Below, piece by piece: positions 53,605 to 61,891 of a stretch of 64,000 bases of DNA; position 1 is the stretch's first letter, and each line of letters begins with the position of its first letter. The DNA comes from Bacteroidota bacterium (GTDB taxonomy: Bacteria; Bacteroidota; Bacteroidia; Chitinophagales; Chitinophagaceae). The notes beneath the pieces were generated by a model, which was not told the DNA's origin, searched no databases, and saw only the letters and a list, made by a program, of their open reading frames with translations. The stretch covers positions 26,356-90,355 of the forward strand of contig CANGIZ010000002.1 in the NCBI GenBank assembly GCA_947454025.1. The letters run 5' to 3'. Made by a program: the position numbers and the translations under genes.

Positions 53605-54804
53605 TTAAAATAAAGCAGCTACTTTGTCAAGATCTTCTGAAACAATCTTAGCATAGGTCTGTGTTTGTTTTACAGAAGCATGCGTTAACAATGTTGAAAC
53701 TTGATATAAATCTACGCCTTTTCTTAATGCAGATGTTGCCCAGCTATGGCGAGATATGTGCGAACGAAGTGGCTTCTTAATTTCAGCCTTTTTAGCAATT
53801 TCCTTTAAATATTTATTGTAAGTTACGGTTGCAGCTGCAAGTAATTTATCTAATGCTATTGGATCCTTGATATCAAAACCTATAGGGACCATATTGAATA
53901 TATATGGATTATCTCCATTATTTGCTCTATACCAATCTAATATATCAATTGCTTTCTGAGGAAGTTTTACGTCTAATTGATGATTTGTCTTCTTAGTAGT
54001 TAGTTTAATCCTATCATTCGACAACTGACTCTCATTTAGAAGTATTAAATCACTAATTCGAATACCATACGCACAACTAGCAAATATAAAAAGCTTTCTA
54101 GCTGCTTCTAATTTAGGAAATCCGTCAAGATTAACTAATTCTATTTTTTGTAATTCTTCATCAGTTAAAAATTCAATCTCAGGAACCGTTTGCTTTATTT
54201 TTATCTTATCGAACGGACTACCTGGGTTTTGTATATAATCTAACCTGTAAGCCTCCTTGTATATCATTTTAAGTATTTTAAAATCACGATGCCGTGTATT
54301 GGAGCTATTCTCATGTACTGTCTGAAGATGAAGATCATACTTGTTAAGCATTTGTACTGTAATCTCAGACAGGGGTATCTCATTGCGTTTTAAAAAGGTC
54401 CGAAATTTCTCAACTACCGAGTGCCTTATAGCATGAGTTGAAATCTGCCCGTTAGCCTTATTTCGCTCTAGCAATTGCTCTGCTAACTCAAAAAAACCGG
54501 GGCAGTCTTGGCCCTTAATTACACTTGCAATGCCCTTTATAGTAATCCTAGAATCATCTATTTCACTTTTGAGCATTTGGTCCTGTATCTGATTAAACTT
54601 CTTCATCAAAAGCGAATTTGCTCTCGCAGAATTTGGATAACCTGACTTAATTCTTCTGTTTTTAGTATCCCAATATTTTGTTGGAATTGTTAACCCAGAT
54701 GCAATATATGTTGATCTGCGGTTCTTTGTCATCCGAAAATGAATCGGTGCTTCGTTCCTTGTATTGATCTTATCAGTTCTTATTGATATCGTTAGAGTCC
54801 CCAT
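53605..54804 (-). CDS. Tyrosine recombinase / integrase of the element
   Basis: From ATG 54804 (MGTLTISIRTDKINTRNEAP, 399 residues) the protein has the N-terminal arm-binding domain, a SAM-like core-binding domain (FFELAEQLLERNKANGQIST ...) and the catalytic domain. That domain contains Arg in SCAYGIRISDLILL, HxxR in HISRHSWATSALRKG, and Tyr in THASVKQTQTYAKI. This is a Bacteroidota-type phage integrase. The ORF-track start at 54876 would translate through the GTGGACAAC repeats; ATG 54804 leaves these repeats in the upstream control region. It sits 190 bp from attR. Confidence 0.94.
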   Translation of the reverse strand: MGTLTISIRTDKINTRNEAPIHFRMTKNRRSTYIASGLTIPTKYWDTKNRRIKSGYPNSARANSLLMKKFNQIQDQMLKSEIDDSRITIKGIASVIKGQDCPGFFELAEQLLERNKANGQISTHAIRHSVVEKFRTFLKRNEIPLSEITVQMLNKYDLHLQTVHENSSNTRHRDFKILKMIYKEAYRLDYIQNPGSPFDKIKIKQTVPEIEFLTDEELQKIELVNLDGFPKLEAARKLFIFASCAYGIRISDLILLNESQLSNDRIKLTTKKTNHQLDVKLPQKAIDILDWYRANNGDNPYIFNMVPIGFDIKDPIALDKLLAAATVTYNKYLKEIAKKAEIKKPLRSHISRHSWATSALRKGVDLYQVSTLLTHASVKQTQTYAKIVSEDLDKVAALF

Positions 54805-54874
54805 GTTGTCCACTGTTTTCTTGAAATACAAAAGTACTGATTTTATTGACTTTTTTGTGGACAACGGGGACAAC
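54805..54874. promoter_or_regulatory. Candidate integrase arm-type sites, right end
   Basis: GTTGTCCAC (54805-54813, inverted), GTGGACAAC (54857-54865) and GGGGACAAC (54866-54874) lie directly upstream of the integrase start. They match the GGGGACAAC copies at the left end (29225-29244). The first and second form an inverted pair 43 bp apart. Binding would let the integrase control its own gene. Confidence 0.5.
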
Positions 54875-54991
54875 ATTCAGTACATTTTGATTCATTTTCA
54901 TTCTTTATGCTTCAGAATGTATTTTATTAAACTATTGTATTACAATGTTTTATGGTGAATAACAGTGAACACAAATGAAAATATAAACGAG

Positions 54992-55004
54992 CCAGCGGGA
55001 TCAC
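54992..55004 (+). repeat. attR core: second copy of the 13-bp tRNA-derived repeat
   Basis: ccagcgggatcac, identical to 29157-29169 inside tRNA-Lys. No other tRNA part is here, so it is the duplicated end and not a second tRNA. It marks the right boundary of the element. Confidence 0.9.
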
Positions 55005-55027
55005 AAACTAGCTAGTAAATAGCAATA

Positions 55028-55064
55028 AAAACTCCGAAATCATAACGAAATCGGAGTTTTTTTA
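55028..55064 (+). terminator. Original terminator of tRNA-Lys, displaced by the element
   Basis: aaaactccga ... tcggagtttt is a 10-bp stem followed by ttt. It lies about 24 bases beyond attR, a distance like that of the present terminator from the tRNA. In the uninterrupted chromosome it would have ended the tRNA-Lys transcript. Confidence 0.75.
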
Positions 55065-55133
55065 TGTGCTTATGGCACGCTTTTGTAGTCTTTTGTACTG
55101 TTTTCTGTGGCTCGTTTTAATACTTTGAACTAA

Positions 55134-57074
55134 TTAATATTTAATTATATAGTTCAAAGCCATGAAAGGATTCATAACACTAAATGCTGTACTACTCCCT
55201 GAACTATTGATACTTATCCCAGTCGTACTTGAATTTATATTACTCCAAGTCCTACTACCAGCACCGTCTGCTGAAAAACCAGGTGGGTTACCACCACTAT
55301 TATTGAAATCATCATTTATAGTATTTTGTGAATGTGTGTGACCAGGATCTGTAATGGTGTGTGTATGACTAGGCATTTCGGCAATTGATAATGTTTTAGA
55401 TTCAATACCGCCTGTACTTGCTAATGTTCTATTTGTTAAACCAGAACCTTGTCCAACACCTACAATCATTTTTGATCTTAAATCAGGCACAGCAAATGTT
55501 GTGCTCCCATCTCCAGATCCATACGTCGTCCCAATGATTGCAAATAATGCAGCATATGTAGTTCTACTTACTGTGGCACCATTACACAATAAATAACCTG
55601 TTGGTGCAGTACTTCCTGCAAATGCAGTAATTACACCGGGAGGTGGAACGGGATTCCATGATGCTGCGCCAGTTCCATTGGTAGTAAGCGCTTGTCCATT
55701 AGTTCCTGTTGCAGTAGGATATGTATTACCTCCAGCTGTTAATACTCCTGAAACTTTAGTATCTCCTGTAACATCTAATATTGCAGTGGGTGCGTTATTA
55801 CCAATTCCAACATTCCCTGTTGTATTAAAAGTATTCGTTCCAGAAAGTGTCCAAGGATTTATAATTGCAGAAGATCCAATTTGCTGAATACTAGCCCACG
55901 TACTTGAATAATTACTTGCAACTGCCGATGAAGGTGAATATGCAGTGACTCCGCCAGAAACAGAAATTACTCTTAAGTAAACTGTTGTGTTAGAAGTAGG
56001 TGTATAATATACAACAGCCTTATCCTGCATACCGTCAGTTACAGTCCCTCCTGATTTTGAAATAGCACCAATACTTCCTCCAGAAAGCAATGTGTTTGTA
56101 TTATCAACCCATGCATAATATGCATATCCACCTGATGATCCTCCCAACGCAGCTTCCAACTTATAAGTTTTATTGGCAACTAAATTAAATCCGCCACTAA
56201 TTAAAGTTATCCCAGTCCCAGTTATTGTATTAAAAACAATATTACCAGCATTAGATAAAGACTGTGTTGTAGATAAATTTGCCATTGCATAATCAACACT
56301 CTGCCCAGTAACTGGCGAGTTACCAGATATTACCTGTACTTCAAACCAAGGATAAGAACCACTTGCAGTGAAATCAGCAAGTCCTCCAACGGTTACTGAA
56401 CCACTGCTTAAAGAACTTAGCAATCTAAATGATAATACCGTAGAGACAGAAGGAGTAATGATCACCTCCGCTAGACCACCAAAAGCACCTGCACCTGATG
56501 CTCCATCGGTTGGGGAATAAGCATTTGACGCACTACCAATATAGGACGAAGATGTTTCATTATACCACATGAATGCTGGCCTATTACCTGTAAAATTTGG
56601 AACAGCTGCTATAAGTCTATAGGTATTTCCTGGCCTTAATGTTATTTTTCCATCAGATGTACTTAGTGATATATCTGATCCAGCAGTATTATCTACAGCA
56701 GAAAAACTTACAATTCCGCCCACAGCTATGGATGCTTGTGATGCGGTCCTTGATCCTCTTAAAAAAGAAGCTGCAAAACTGCCACTACCTCCTGCAGTTG
56801 CAATAGTAGCCCAGGCATTCCCATTCCAATAATAATATCCAGCAGCTAGACCGGCATCTCCTTTACAATAAACTAATAACCCTGTTGCTGGGGATGGTAT
56901 AGTAGATTGATCTGTAACACCGCTTAATGATACCCTTGGCGGCAAGAAGCCTTTATTATCTGAGTACACATCCAACTTAGCAGATGCATTGGGCGTAGTT
57001 GTACCTATACCCGTTTGTGCAATTACTTGAATTGAAAACAATAATCCAGCAATAAATAAAAAATGTCTTTTCAT
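55134..57074 (-). CDS. Secreted surface protein with C1q-like modules and a phage tail-collar domain
   Basis: 646 residues. A signal peptide (MKRHFLFIAGLLFSIQVIAQ) is followed by the Bacteroidota surface prefix TGIGTTTPNASAKLDVYSD. Two glycine/serine-rich jelly-roll-like repeats follow (about 100-250 and 265-405), resembling C1q/BclA-type modules. A short GNVGIGNNAPTAILDVTGD repeat comes next, then a tail-collar domain from about 478 (PPGVITAFAGSTAPTGYLLCNG, YAALFAIIGTTYGSGDGSTTFAVPDLRSK). Collar domains are fibre parts in phages but here sit in an exported protein. Likely an adhesin or fibre; no prophage genes surround it. Confidence 0.75.
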   Translation of the reverse strand: MKRHFLFIAGLLFSIQVIAQTGIGTTTPNASAKLDVYSDNKGFLPPRVSLSGVTDQSTIPSPATGLLVYCKGDAGLAAGYYYWNGNAWATIATAGGSGSFAASFLRGSRTASQASIAVGGIVSFSAVDNTAGSDISLSTSDGKITLRPGNTYRLIAAVPNFTGNRPAFMWYNETSSSYIGSASNAYSPTDGASGAGAFGGLAEVIITPSVSTVLSFRLLSSLSSGSVTVGGLADFTASGSYPWFEVQVISGNSPVTGQSVDYAMANLSTTQSLSNAGNIVFNTITGTGITLISGGFNLVANKTYKLEAALGGSSGGYAYYAWVDNTNTLLSGGSIGAISKSGGTVTDGMQDKAVVYYTPTSNTTVYLRVISVSGGVTAYSPSSAVASNYSSTWASIQQIGSSAIINPWTLSGTNTFNTTGNVGIGNNAPTAILDVTGDTKVSGVLTAGGNTYPTATGTNGQALTTNGTGAASWNPVPPPGVITAFAGSTAPTGYLLCNGATVSRTTYAALFAIIGTTYGSGDGSTTFAVPDLRSKMIVGVGQGSGLTNRTLASTGGIESKTLSIAEMPSHTHTITDPGHTHSQNTINDDFNNSGGNPPGFSADGAGSRTWSNINSSTTGISINSSGSSTAFSVMNPFMALNYIIKY

Positions 57075-57223
57075 ACTATACTATTGAAAGCATTACGAAG
57101 ATAATTAATATTTAGCTTACTGTTTCCTCCTACCCTTTTTGACAGGGAATTACATTAAAAAGCATATATTTAATCTTGAAGCAAAGAGGTTTTAGGCATC
57201 GGTCAATGCGAGAACAACAATCC

Positions 57224-59017
57224 CTAATACATCACCCCCAATCTCATTGAAGAGAAGCCATTATTTGCAGTTGGCGTTACTTTTATATATCTAGCATAAA
57301 CAGGTGCACTAAAATAATTATACACTTTCGTATTTTGATCCGTGTTCATGTTATACGTGTTAATCAAAGTCCAAGTGGATCCATCTATACTATATTCAAC
57401 TTTAGCCTGTGTAACCCATTGTGCTTGATTAGCTCTACCTTGAGAAACTATCCCTTTTACATATCTAGTGTTCTCTAGTTTAATGTAAACATAATCTGTC
57501 AAACCATTAGAAAGGGGTGACCATGCTTGCTGTGAATCAATCCACGGTGTATAGCAACCAGAAGTTCCATCCCAATAACCAAATGCATTGTTATTATATA
57601 CACTAGTAGCATACCAATAAGAAGCATCGGTGGGAGAAAACATAAGTCCATATCTATTTTTTTCGGCGTTGAAATTGGAAAGCATTTCAGTAGCGGAAAG
57701 CGCCCTATTGTAAATATTTGCTGCACTTATATAACCAATCAAGCCAAGTGCTCCGGTTCTTGGATCCCCTAAAAAATAATTGGAATTGGTATTGTAAGTT
57801 CTTGAAACACCACTAATAGCTGGCCCATCGGGCAAGCCATTTATATAAAATTGCAAGTTTCCTCCATTGGTAAGTGTAAAGCCTAAATTATACCAATTGT
57901 ATTTAGTTATAATGGTGGTTCCATACATATCATTATTCCCTGTAGTGTACAAGTTTTGATAAAAATTAGTTCCATTGTATTTCACACAATAATGCATATC
58001 TGGCGTTCCTCCTGCTGCACCTAAAAACCATTTTGTCATAAAAATATTCCATACATAGGTACTAGCAGGACTATTGAAATCCTGAAAATTCACCCAAACA
58101 TTTACCGTAATATCGCCCGTTGGAAAATTGGTTGGATTGGTTCCGAAATCAACATTGCTGGCATTGGAATTAAAATACAATGCAGAATTTGGCAAACCCT
58201 TTACGGTGTCTTTATACACTGCACCGGAAATAGTACCATTTTGATTGTTCACTAAATCATAAGCCTTGGTTCCAGTCAAAGGATAGGTATAAGCATTGTT
58301 AAAATCTAATTTGTGAACCAACCCATTATTGATCACATTTACGGAAGACAATTCTTCCACATCCTGATACCAACTACCTGAACTAACTTCAGATGGTTTT
58401 TGCCAAAAAACATTTAACGCCTCCCCTACTTGCGTCTCCTGCATCCTCACTCTAAATGGATATTTCAACCCCGCAATTAATGCGACTGTTCCAGTATGTG
58501 TTCCAATTGCTGAAGCTCCATGTCCTCCATATTGCGCTACCACAACTTTATTATTAATAACTAATTCGTTTGCATCATCTGACTCAGCTGTAAAGGTATA
58601 AGTACCTGTTTCTTTAGGAATAAAATATCCGTTCGCCACCAATGAGAAATAGTCGCCAAATCCACTAAAAGGAGTGACACCTCCAAATGTTGCATTTTGA
58701 AGCTGCGTATAATTATTCCAATTCAGTAAATTGTATTGTGTACTTGCAGTGGTATTAATGGTTCCTTTTTCAACCGCCAAACTAGTTGCGCCAAATTTTT
58801 GTACGACTCCAGATTTTACATAGGTATTAAAACCTATTGAATCGGCAGGAAATGCAGTGCCAGAAGTGATAGAATATAAATGATAATTGAGCTGCTTATT
58901 CCCAACTCCTTTGTTACTTTCTAAAACCGGATAATAATTGGGTAGCAATTGTCCGTATAAGGAGACTGATAAAAAAAGCAACATGCACAACGGGAAACAA
59001 AGAATAACTTTTTTCAT
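57224..59017 (-). CDS. Secreted PA14-LamG-discoidin protein
   Basis: 597 residues with a signal peptide (MKKVILCFPLCMLLFLSVSLYG). A PA14-like domain at about 85-215 has FVANGYF-type GTYTFTAESDDANELVINNKVV. A LamG/concanavalin domain at about 240-425 has ALYFNSNASNVDFG and ITVNVWVNFQDF. A discoidin (F5/8 type C) domain lies at about 480-597 (WSPLSNGLTDYVYIKLENTRYVKGIVSQGR ... ARYIKVTP). All three bind carbohydrates. It starts 1 bp after the next-upstream gene ends, so the two are co-transcribed. No T9SS-type tail is visible. Confidence 0.78.
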   Translation of the reverse strand: MKKVILCFPLCMLLFLSVSLYGQLLPNYYPVLESNKGVGNKQLNYHLYSITSGTAFPADSIGFNTYVKSGVVQKFGATSLAVEKGTINTTASTQYNLLNWNNYTQLQNATFGGVTPFSGFGDYFSLVANGYFIPKETGTYTFTAESDDANELVINNKVVVAQYGGHGASAIGTHTGTVALIAGLKYPFRVRMQETQVGEALNVFWQKPSEVSSGSWYQDVEELSSVNVINNGLVHKLDFNNAYTYPLTGTKAYDLVNNQNGTISGAVYKDTVKGLPNSALYFNSNASNVDFGTNPTNFPTGDITVNVWVNFQDFNSPASTYVWNIFMTKWFLGAAGGTPDMHYCVKYNGTNFYQNLYTTGNNDMYGTTIITKYNWYNLGFTLTNGGNLQFYINGLPDGPAISGVSRTYNTNSNYFLGDPRTGALGLIGYISAANIYNRALSATEMLSNFNAEKNRYGLMFSPTDASYWYATSVYNNNAFGYWDGTSGCYTPWIDSQQAWSPLSNGLTDYVYIKLENTRYVKGIVSQGRANQAQWVTQAKVEYSIDGSTWTLINTYNMNTDQNTKVYNYFSAPVYARYIKVTPTANNGFSSMRLGVMY

Positions 59018-59018
59018 A

Positions 59019-59681
59019 TTAGTTACTCATTTCTCCTGATACGATATAAACTCCACCAGCAAATAAAATAGTTACAATAGAATACCTGCCAGCTGTTTTA
59101 GTAAAACCATTTCTATTATAATAAGTCCCTGAAAAAGTGATCTGCCCAACATCTCCTTGCAAAACCATGCAATTAAATCCTTCAGGTATCCCCGAAGATG
59201 GAAGTGTAAGTGTAACACCACTTGTAGCCGTAAATCTTAAAATATTTCCATTATCTGCCAATGCCAATGTTCTTCCTGCAGCTTCGGTACTTATATTTGA
59301 AACAAAGCCACTCAGTTTTGAAGTTGCTACATTCCCTCCCGTTAAAGCCCCCGTTGTAGAAACATTCCCAGCGGTGTAAGCAATATCATTTCCAGTTTTT
59401 GTCCAATCTGTGTTTATCCTTGTCCAAGCAGGGGATGCAGCAGTGCCCGTATTCACATAAAAACCAATTACGCCATCCGTCTGATAAACAAGTAATCCAT
59501 TTGCAGGAGAAACAATTACAGCCTTTTGCGTTCCTGTCATTCTAGGAATTAAAAGCCCTTTGTCGGTTGCAGAAATTTCCAATTTTGCAGAAGCATTGGG
59601 CGCCGTTGTTCCAATGCCTGTTTGGGCAAATACCTGCGCAGAAAATAAAATGGCAATAAAAACGAATAACTCTTTTTTCAT
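59019..59681 (-). CDS. Secreted hypothetical with TGIGTTxPNASAKL prefix
   Basis: From ATG 59681 (MKKELFVFIAILFSAQVFAQ, 220 residues). The mature start TGIGTTAPNASAKLEISATDKG repeats that of the collar protein at 55-57 kb, pointing to a shared ancestor or shared assembly signal. The rest is a small beta-rich domain with GLLIPRMTGTQKAVI and GFNCMVLQGDVGQITFSGTYYNRNGF. Upstream partner of the PA14 protein. Confidence 0.65.
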   Translation of the reverse strand: MKKELFVFIAILFSAQVFAQTGIGTTAPNASAKLEISATDKGLLIPRMTGTQKAVIVSPANGLLVYQTDGVIGFYVNTGTAASPAWTRINTDWTKTGNDIAYTAGNVSTTGALTGGNVATSKLSGFVSNISTEAAGRTLALADNGNILRFTATSGVTLTLPSSGIPEGFNCMVLQGDVGQITFSGTYYNRNGFTKTAGRYSIVTILFAGGVYIVSGEMSN

Positions 59682-59721
59682 ATTTGATTGTAACAAATTT
59701 ACAATTAATACTTGATAGTTA

Positions 59722-60075
59722 TTAATGCTTCTTATATCGAATCTTCACCTTTGCTACTCCATCACCAATCATATCTAGTTCTTTAGCAGCGGTCTTAGTT
59801 AAATCAATAATGCGTCCTTTCACGTAGGGCCCTCGATCATTAACACGCACAATTACCGATTTATTGTTTTTTAAATTAGTGACTTCTACCCTAGTCCCAA
59901 ATGGTAAAGTTTTATGCGCTGCAGTTTCCTTGCTATGTCTGAAAATTTCACCATTGGCGGTAGTTTTCCCCTCATAATAATCTGAATAATAGGAAGCAAC
60001 GCCTTTACGGGTTGCATACCCACAGGAAGCACACGTACTAACTATAAAAAGAAATAGAAATAATTTATAATTCAT
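59722..60075 (-). CDS. RlpA-like septal ring lytic transglycosylase-family lipoprotein
   Basis: 117 residues: a lipoprotein signal ([18 protein letters not shown]) then a double-psi beta-barrel domain [47 protein letters not shown] with [18 protein letters not shown]. RlpA proteins cut naked glycan strands at the septum. There is no SPOR domain, so it is the short form. It is 6 bp from the carboxylesterase gene. Confidence 0.88.
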   Translation of the reverse strand: MNYKLFLFLFIVSTCASCGYATRKGVASYYSDYYEGKTTANGEIFRHSKETAAHKTLPFGTRVEVTNLKNNKSVIVRVNDRGPYVKGRIIDLTKTAAKELDMIGDGVAKVKIRYKKH

Positions 60076-60081
60076 TACTTA

Positions 60082-61692
60082 TTAATTTTGTGCAAGTTTT
60101 TCCAATAATTTATATCTTGATTCATTCCTATCTTTTTGTAAAACTGTTTTAACATTGATATTCATAACTGGAACAGGCTTGCTTGTTTTAGTCGGTAACC
60201 AATTGGGAACTCCTGCGCCATTTGGATTACCGGTTTTAATAAAATTAGCAAAGTAAGTTTGCATAGTACTTGACACAGTATAATCGTCTTTTGACCAAGC
60301 GTAAACCTTATTGTATGGTAAATTACCCATTGCATATTCAATCTCCGCCGAATGCACTGCACCTTTTGGAATTGGTTGCTTTGGAGCGCCATAGCTTTTC
60401 TGAACACCACCCGCTAAACCAGGAGTGACGTCTCCCATTTCTGGAACCATTTCTGGTCTTGGTCTTGAATATAAGTATCTGTAGACTGGCTTTCCACCAC
60501 CAGTCTTTTCCTGCATATCAGACCATCTCCATGTGCTAAAACCAATAAAACGATCACCTGCTAAACTTGTCGCAACATCTTCTACTTCTGCATCATTTGA
60601 AACCTTATAAGCAGCTAAAACTTCATCGGCATGATCTCCATATAATTGCCTTACAGCTTTCTCATAATTTTCTTTTGTAAAAGATTGGTTACCCATAATT
60701 GCTCGCGCATTCATTTCTTCCGAATTCCAACCAACCAATAAAGGCACATGCGCTTGTTCACCAGCCTTGAAAATTTCAATAGGCGCTTTAGGATAGAAAT
60801 ATCCGTCAACAGTTGACGGGAATCTAAATGGACCAAATTTCATCGAAGCTTCTAGTAATTTTTCTGCAGGTATGTTTCTTAAATCTTGAAGAGAATTCGC
60901 ATTCACTTGTTTCGCAAATTCAAGCCCATTTTTTTCAGCCTCCACTAATGGAAGTGGCGGCAAAGTACCTAACATGGACCCACTCTCGCCAATCGCACCT
61001 GCAATTAAATTTTTTGATAATGGAGAAACCATTTGAGCACTCACCGAAACGGAACCTGCTGACTCGCCAGCAATAGTTACTTTAGAAGGATCCCCGCCAA
61101 ATGATGCAATATTATCATGAACCCATTGTAAAGCAGCAGCTTGATCTAATAATCCATAATTACCCGACCCATGATAGGGTGCTTCACTTGACAATTCAGG
61201 ATGTGCAAATGAACCAAATATACCTAAACGATAATTAACAGTAATAGCAACTATACCTCGTTTTGCCATGCTTTCTCCATCATATCTTGCTTCAGATCCA
61301 TCTCCTGCAACAAAGCCTCCTCCATAAAAATATACTAATACAGGAAGCTTTGCTTTTGTATTTGATGTCCACACATTTAAATACAAACAGTCTTCACTCA
61401 TACCATTTGATCTAAATCCCATATCACCAAAAATAGGCGCTTGCATGCCTCTAGGTCCAAACTGTTTTGTTGCCAATATTCCTGTCCAATTTTTGACTGA
61501 CTGTGGCGCTTTCCACCTATTGTCACCAACTGGTGGAGCTGCAAAAGGAATCCCTTTAAAAGCAATTATTCCACTTTGTTCCTTTACCCCTTCAACCTTT
61601 CCGTTCTTGGTAAGAACTTGAGGTGCATTTGAATTTTGTGTGTTACCTACAATTGATAGAAAACAACAAATAACTATTAATACCTTCTTCAT
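60082..61692 (-). CDS. Secreted type B carboxylesterase/lipase family protein
   Basis: The 536-residue alpha/beta hydrolase has a signal peptide and the carboxylesterase family marks: GIPFAAPPVGDNRWKAPQ, SEDCLYLNVWT, PVLVYFYGGGFVAGDG (oxyanion hole), FGGDPSKVTIAGESAGSVSV (GESAG nucleophile) and KGAVHSAEIEYAMGNL (catalytic His). It would hydrolyse esters in the periplasm or outside. Length is normal. Upstream of the RlpA-like gene on the same strand. Confidence 0.92.
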   Translation of the reverse strand: MKKVLIVICCFLSIVGNTQNSNAPQVLTKNGKVEGVKEQSGIIAFKGIPFAAPPVGDNRWKAPQSVKNWTGILATKQFGPRGMQAPIFGDMGFRSNGMSEDCLYLNVWTSNTKAKLPVLVYFYGGGFVAGDGSEARYDGESMAKRGIVAITVNYRLGIFGSFAHPELSSEAPYHGSGNYGLLDQAAALQWVHDNIASFGGDPSKVTIAGESAGSVSVSAQMVSPLSKNLIAGAIGESGSMLGTLPPLPLVEAEKNGLEFAKQVNANSLQDLRNIPAEKLLEASMKFGPFRFPSTVDGYFYPKAPIEIFKAGEQAHVPLLVGWNSEEMNARAIMGNQSFTKENYEKAVRQLYGDHADEVLAAYKVSNDAEVEDVATSLAGDRFIGFSTWRWSDMQEKTGGGKPVYRYLYSRPRPEMVPEMGDVTPGLAGGVQKSYGAPKQPIPKGAVHSAEIEYAMGNLPYNKVYAWSKDDYTVSSTMQTYFANFIKTGNPNGAGVPNWLPTKTSKPVPVMNINVKTVLQKDRNESRYKLLEKLAQN

Positions 61693-61891
61693 ATTTGCAA
61701 TCGTTTATGAAATACAATTTAACAAATATTCATGGATACTTGTAAGTAATTTATACTAATGGTATCCAGTTCGAATCTATATGAAAAAGATGTAAATGCT
61801 ATTTAGTTCGCTTAAATGTGGAATTAATCCTGTGCATCAATGTAACATTCCAGTCAAAATTCAAGCTACCCATTATGTTAATTTGGTATTT

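Larger units (their letters stand above)
29157..55004. mobile_element. Integrative element in tRNA-Lys carrying type I RM and a Gabija-like module
   Basis: About 25.8 kb lie between the two 13-bp repeats. The tyrosine integrase is at the right end, next to an excisionase-like HTH gene. Inside are a defence operon (29.7-41.3 kb), a replication/recombination module (PIF1-like, DUF3987, Sak4-like, RadC-like), two XRE regulators, an orphan receiver protein and unknown cargo. I find no relaxase, type IV secretion, capsid, terminase or portal gene. It is therefore an integrative island that may be mobilised by something else, or a phage-satellite-like element. By eye it is more AT-rich than the chromosome on both sides. 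Confidence 0.88.

Noticed and set aside
54805-54876. N-terminal extension of the integrase to 54876
   Set aside because: It would translate the GTGGACAAC repeats; the internal MGTLTISIRTDK start is typical of this integrase family.
54985-55010. A second tRNA at the right end of the element
   Set aside because: Only the 13-bp 3' segment is present, with no anticodon or D arm.
55134-57074. Collar-domain gene as evidence for a prophage
   Set aside because: It has a signal peptide and Bacteroidota surface prefix, and no capsid, portal, terminase or lysis genes are near.
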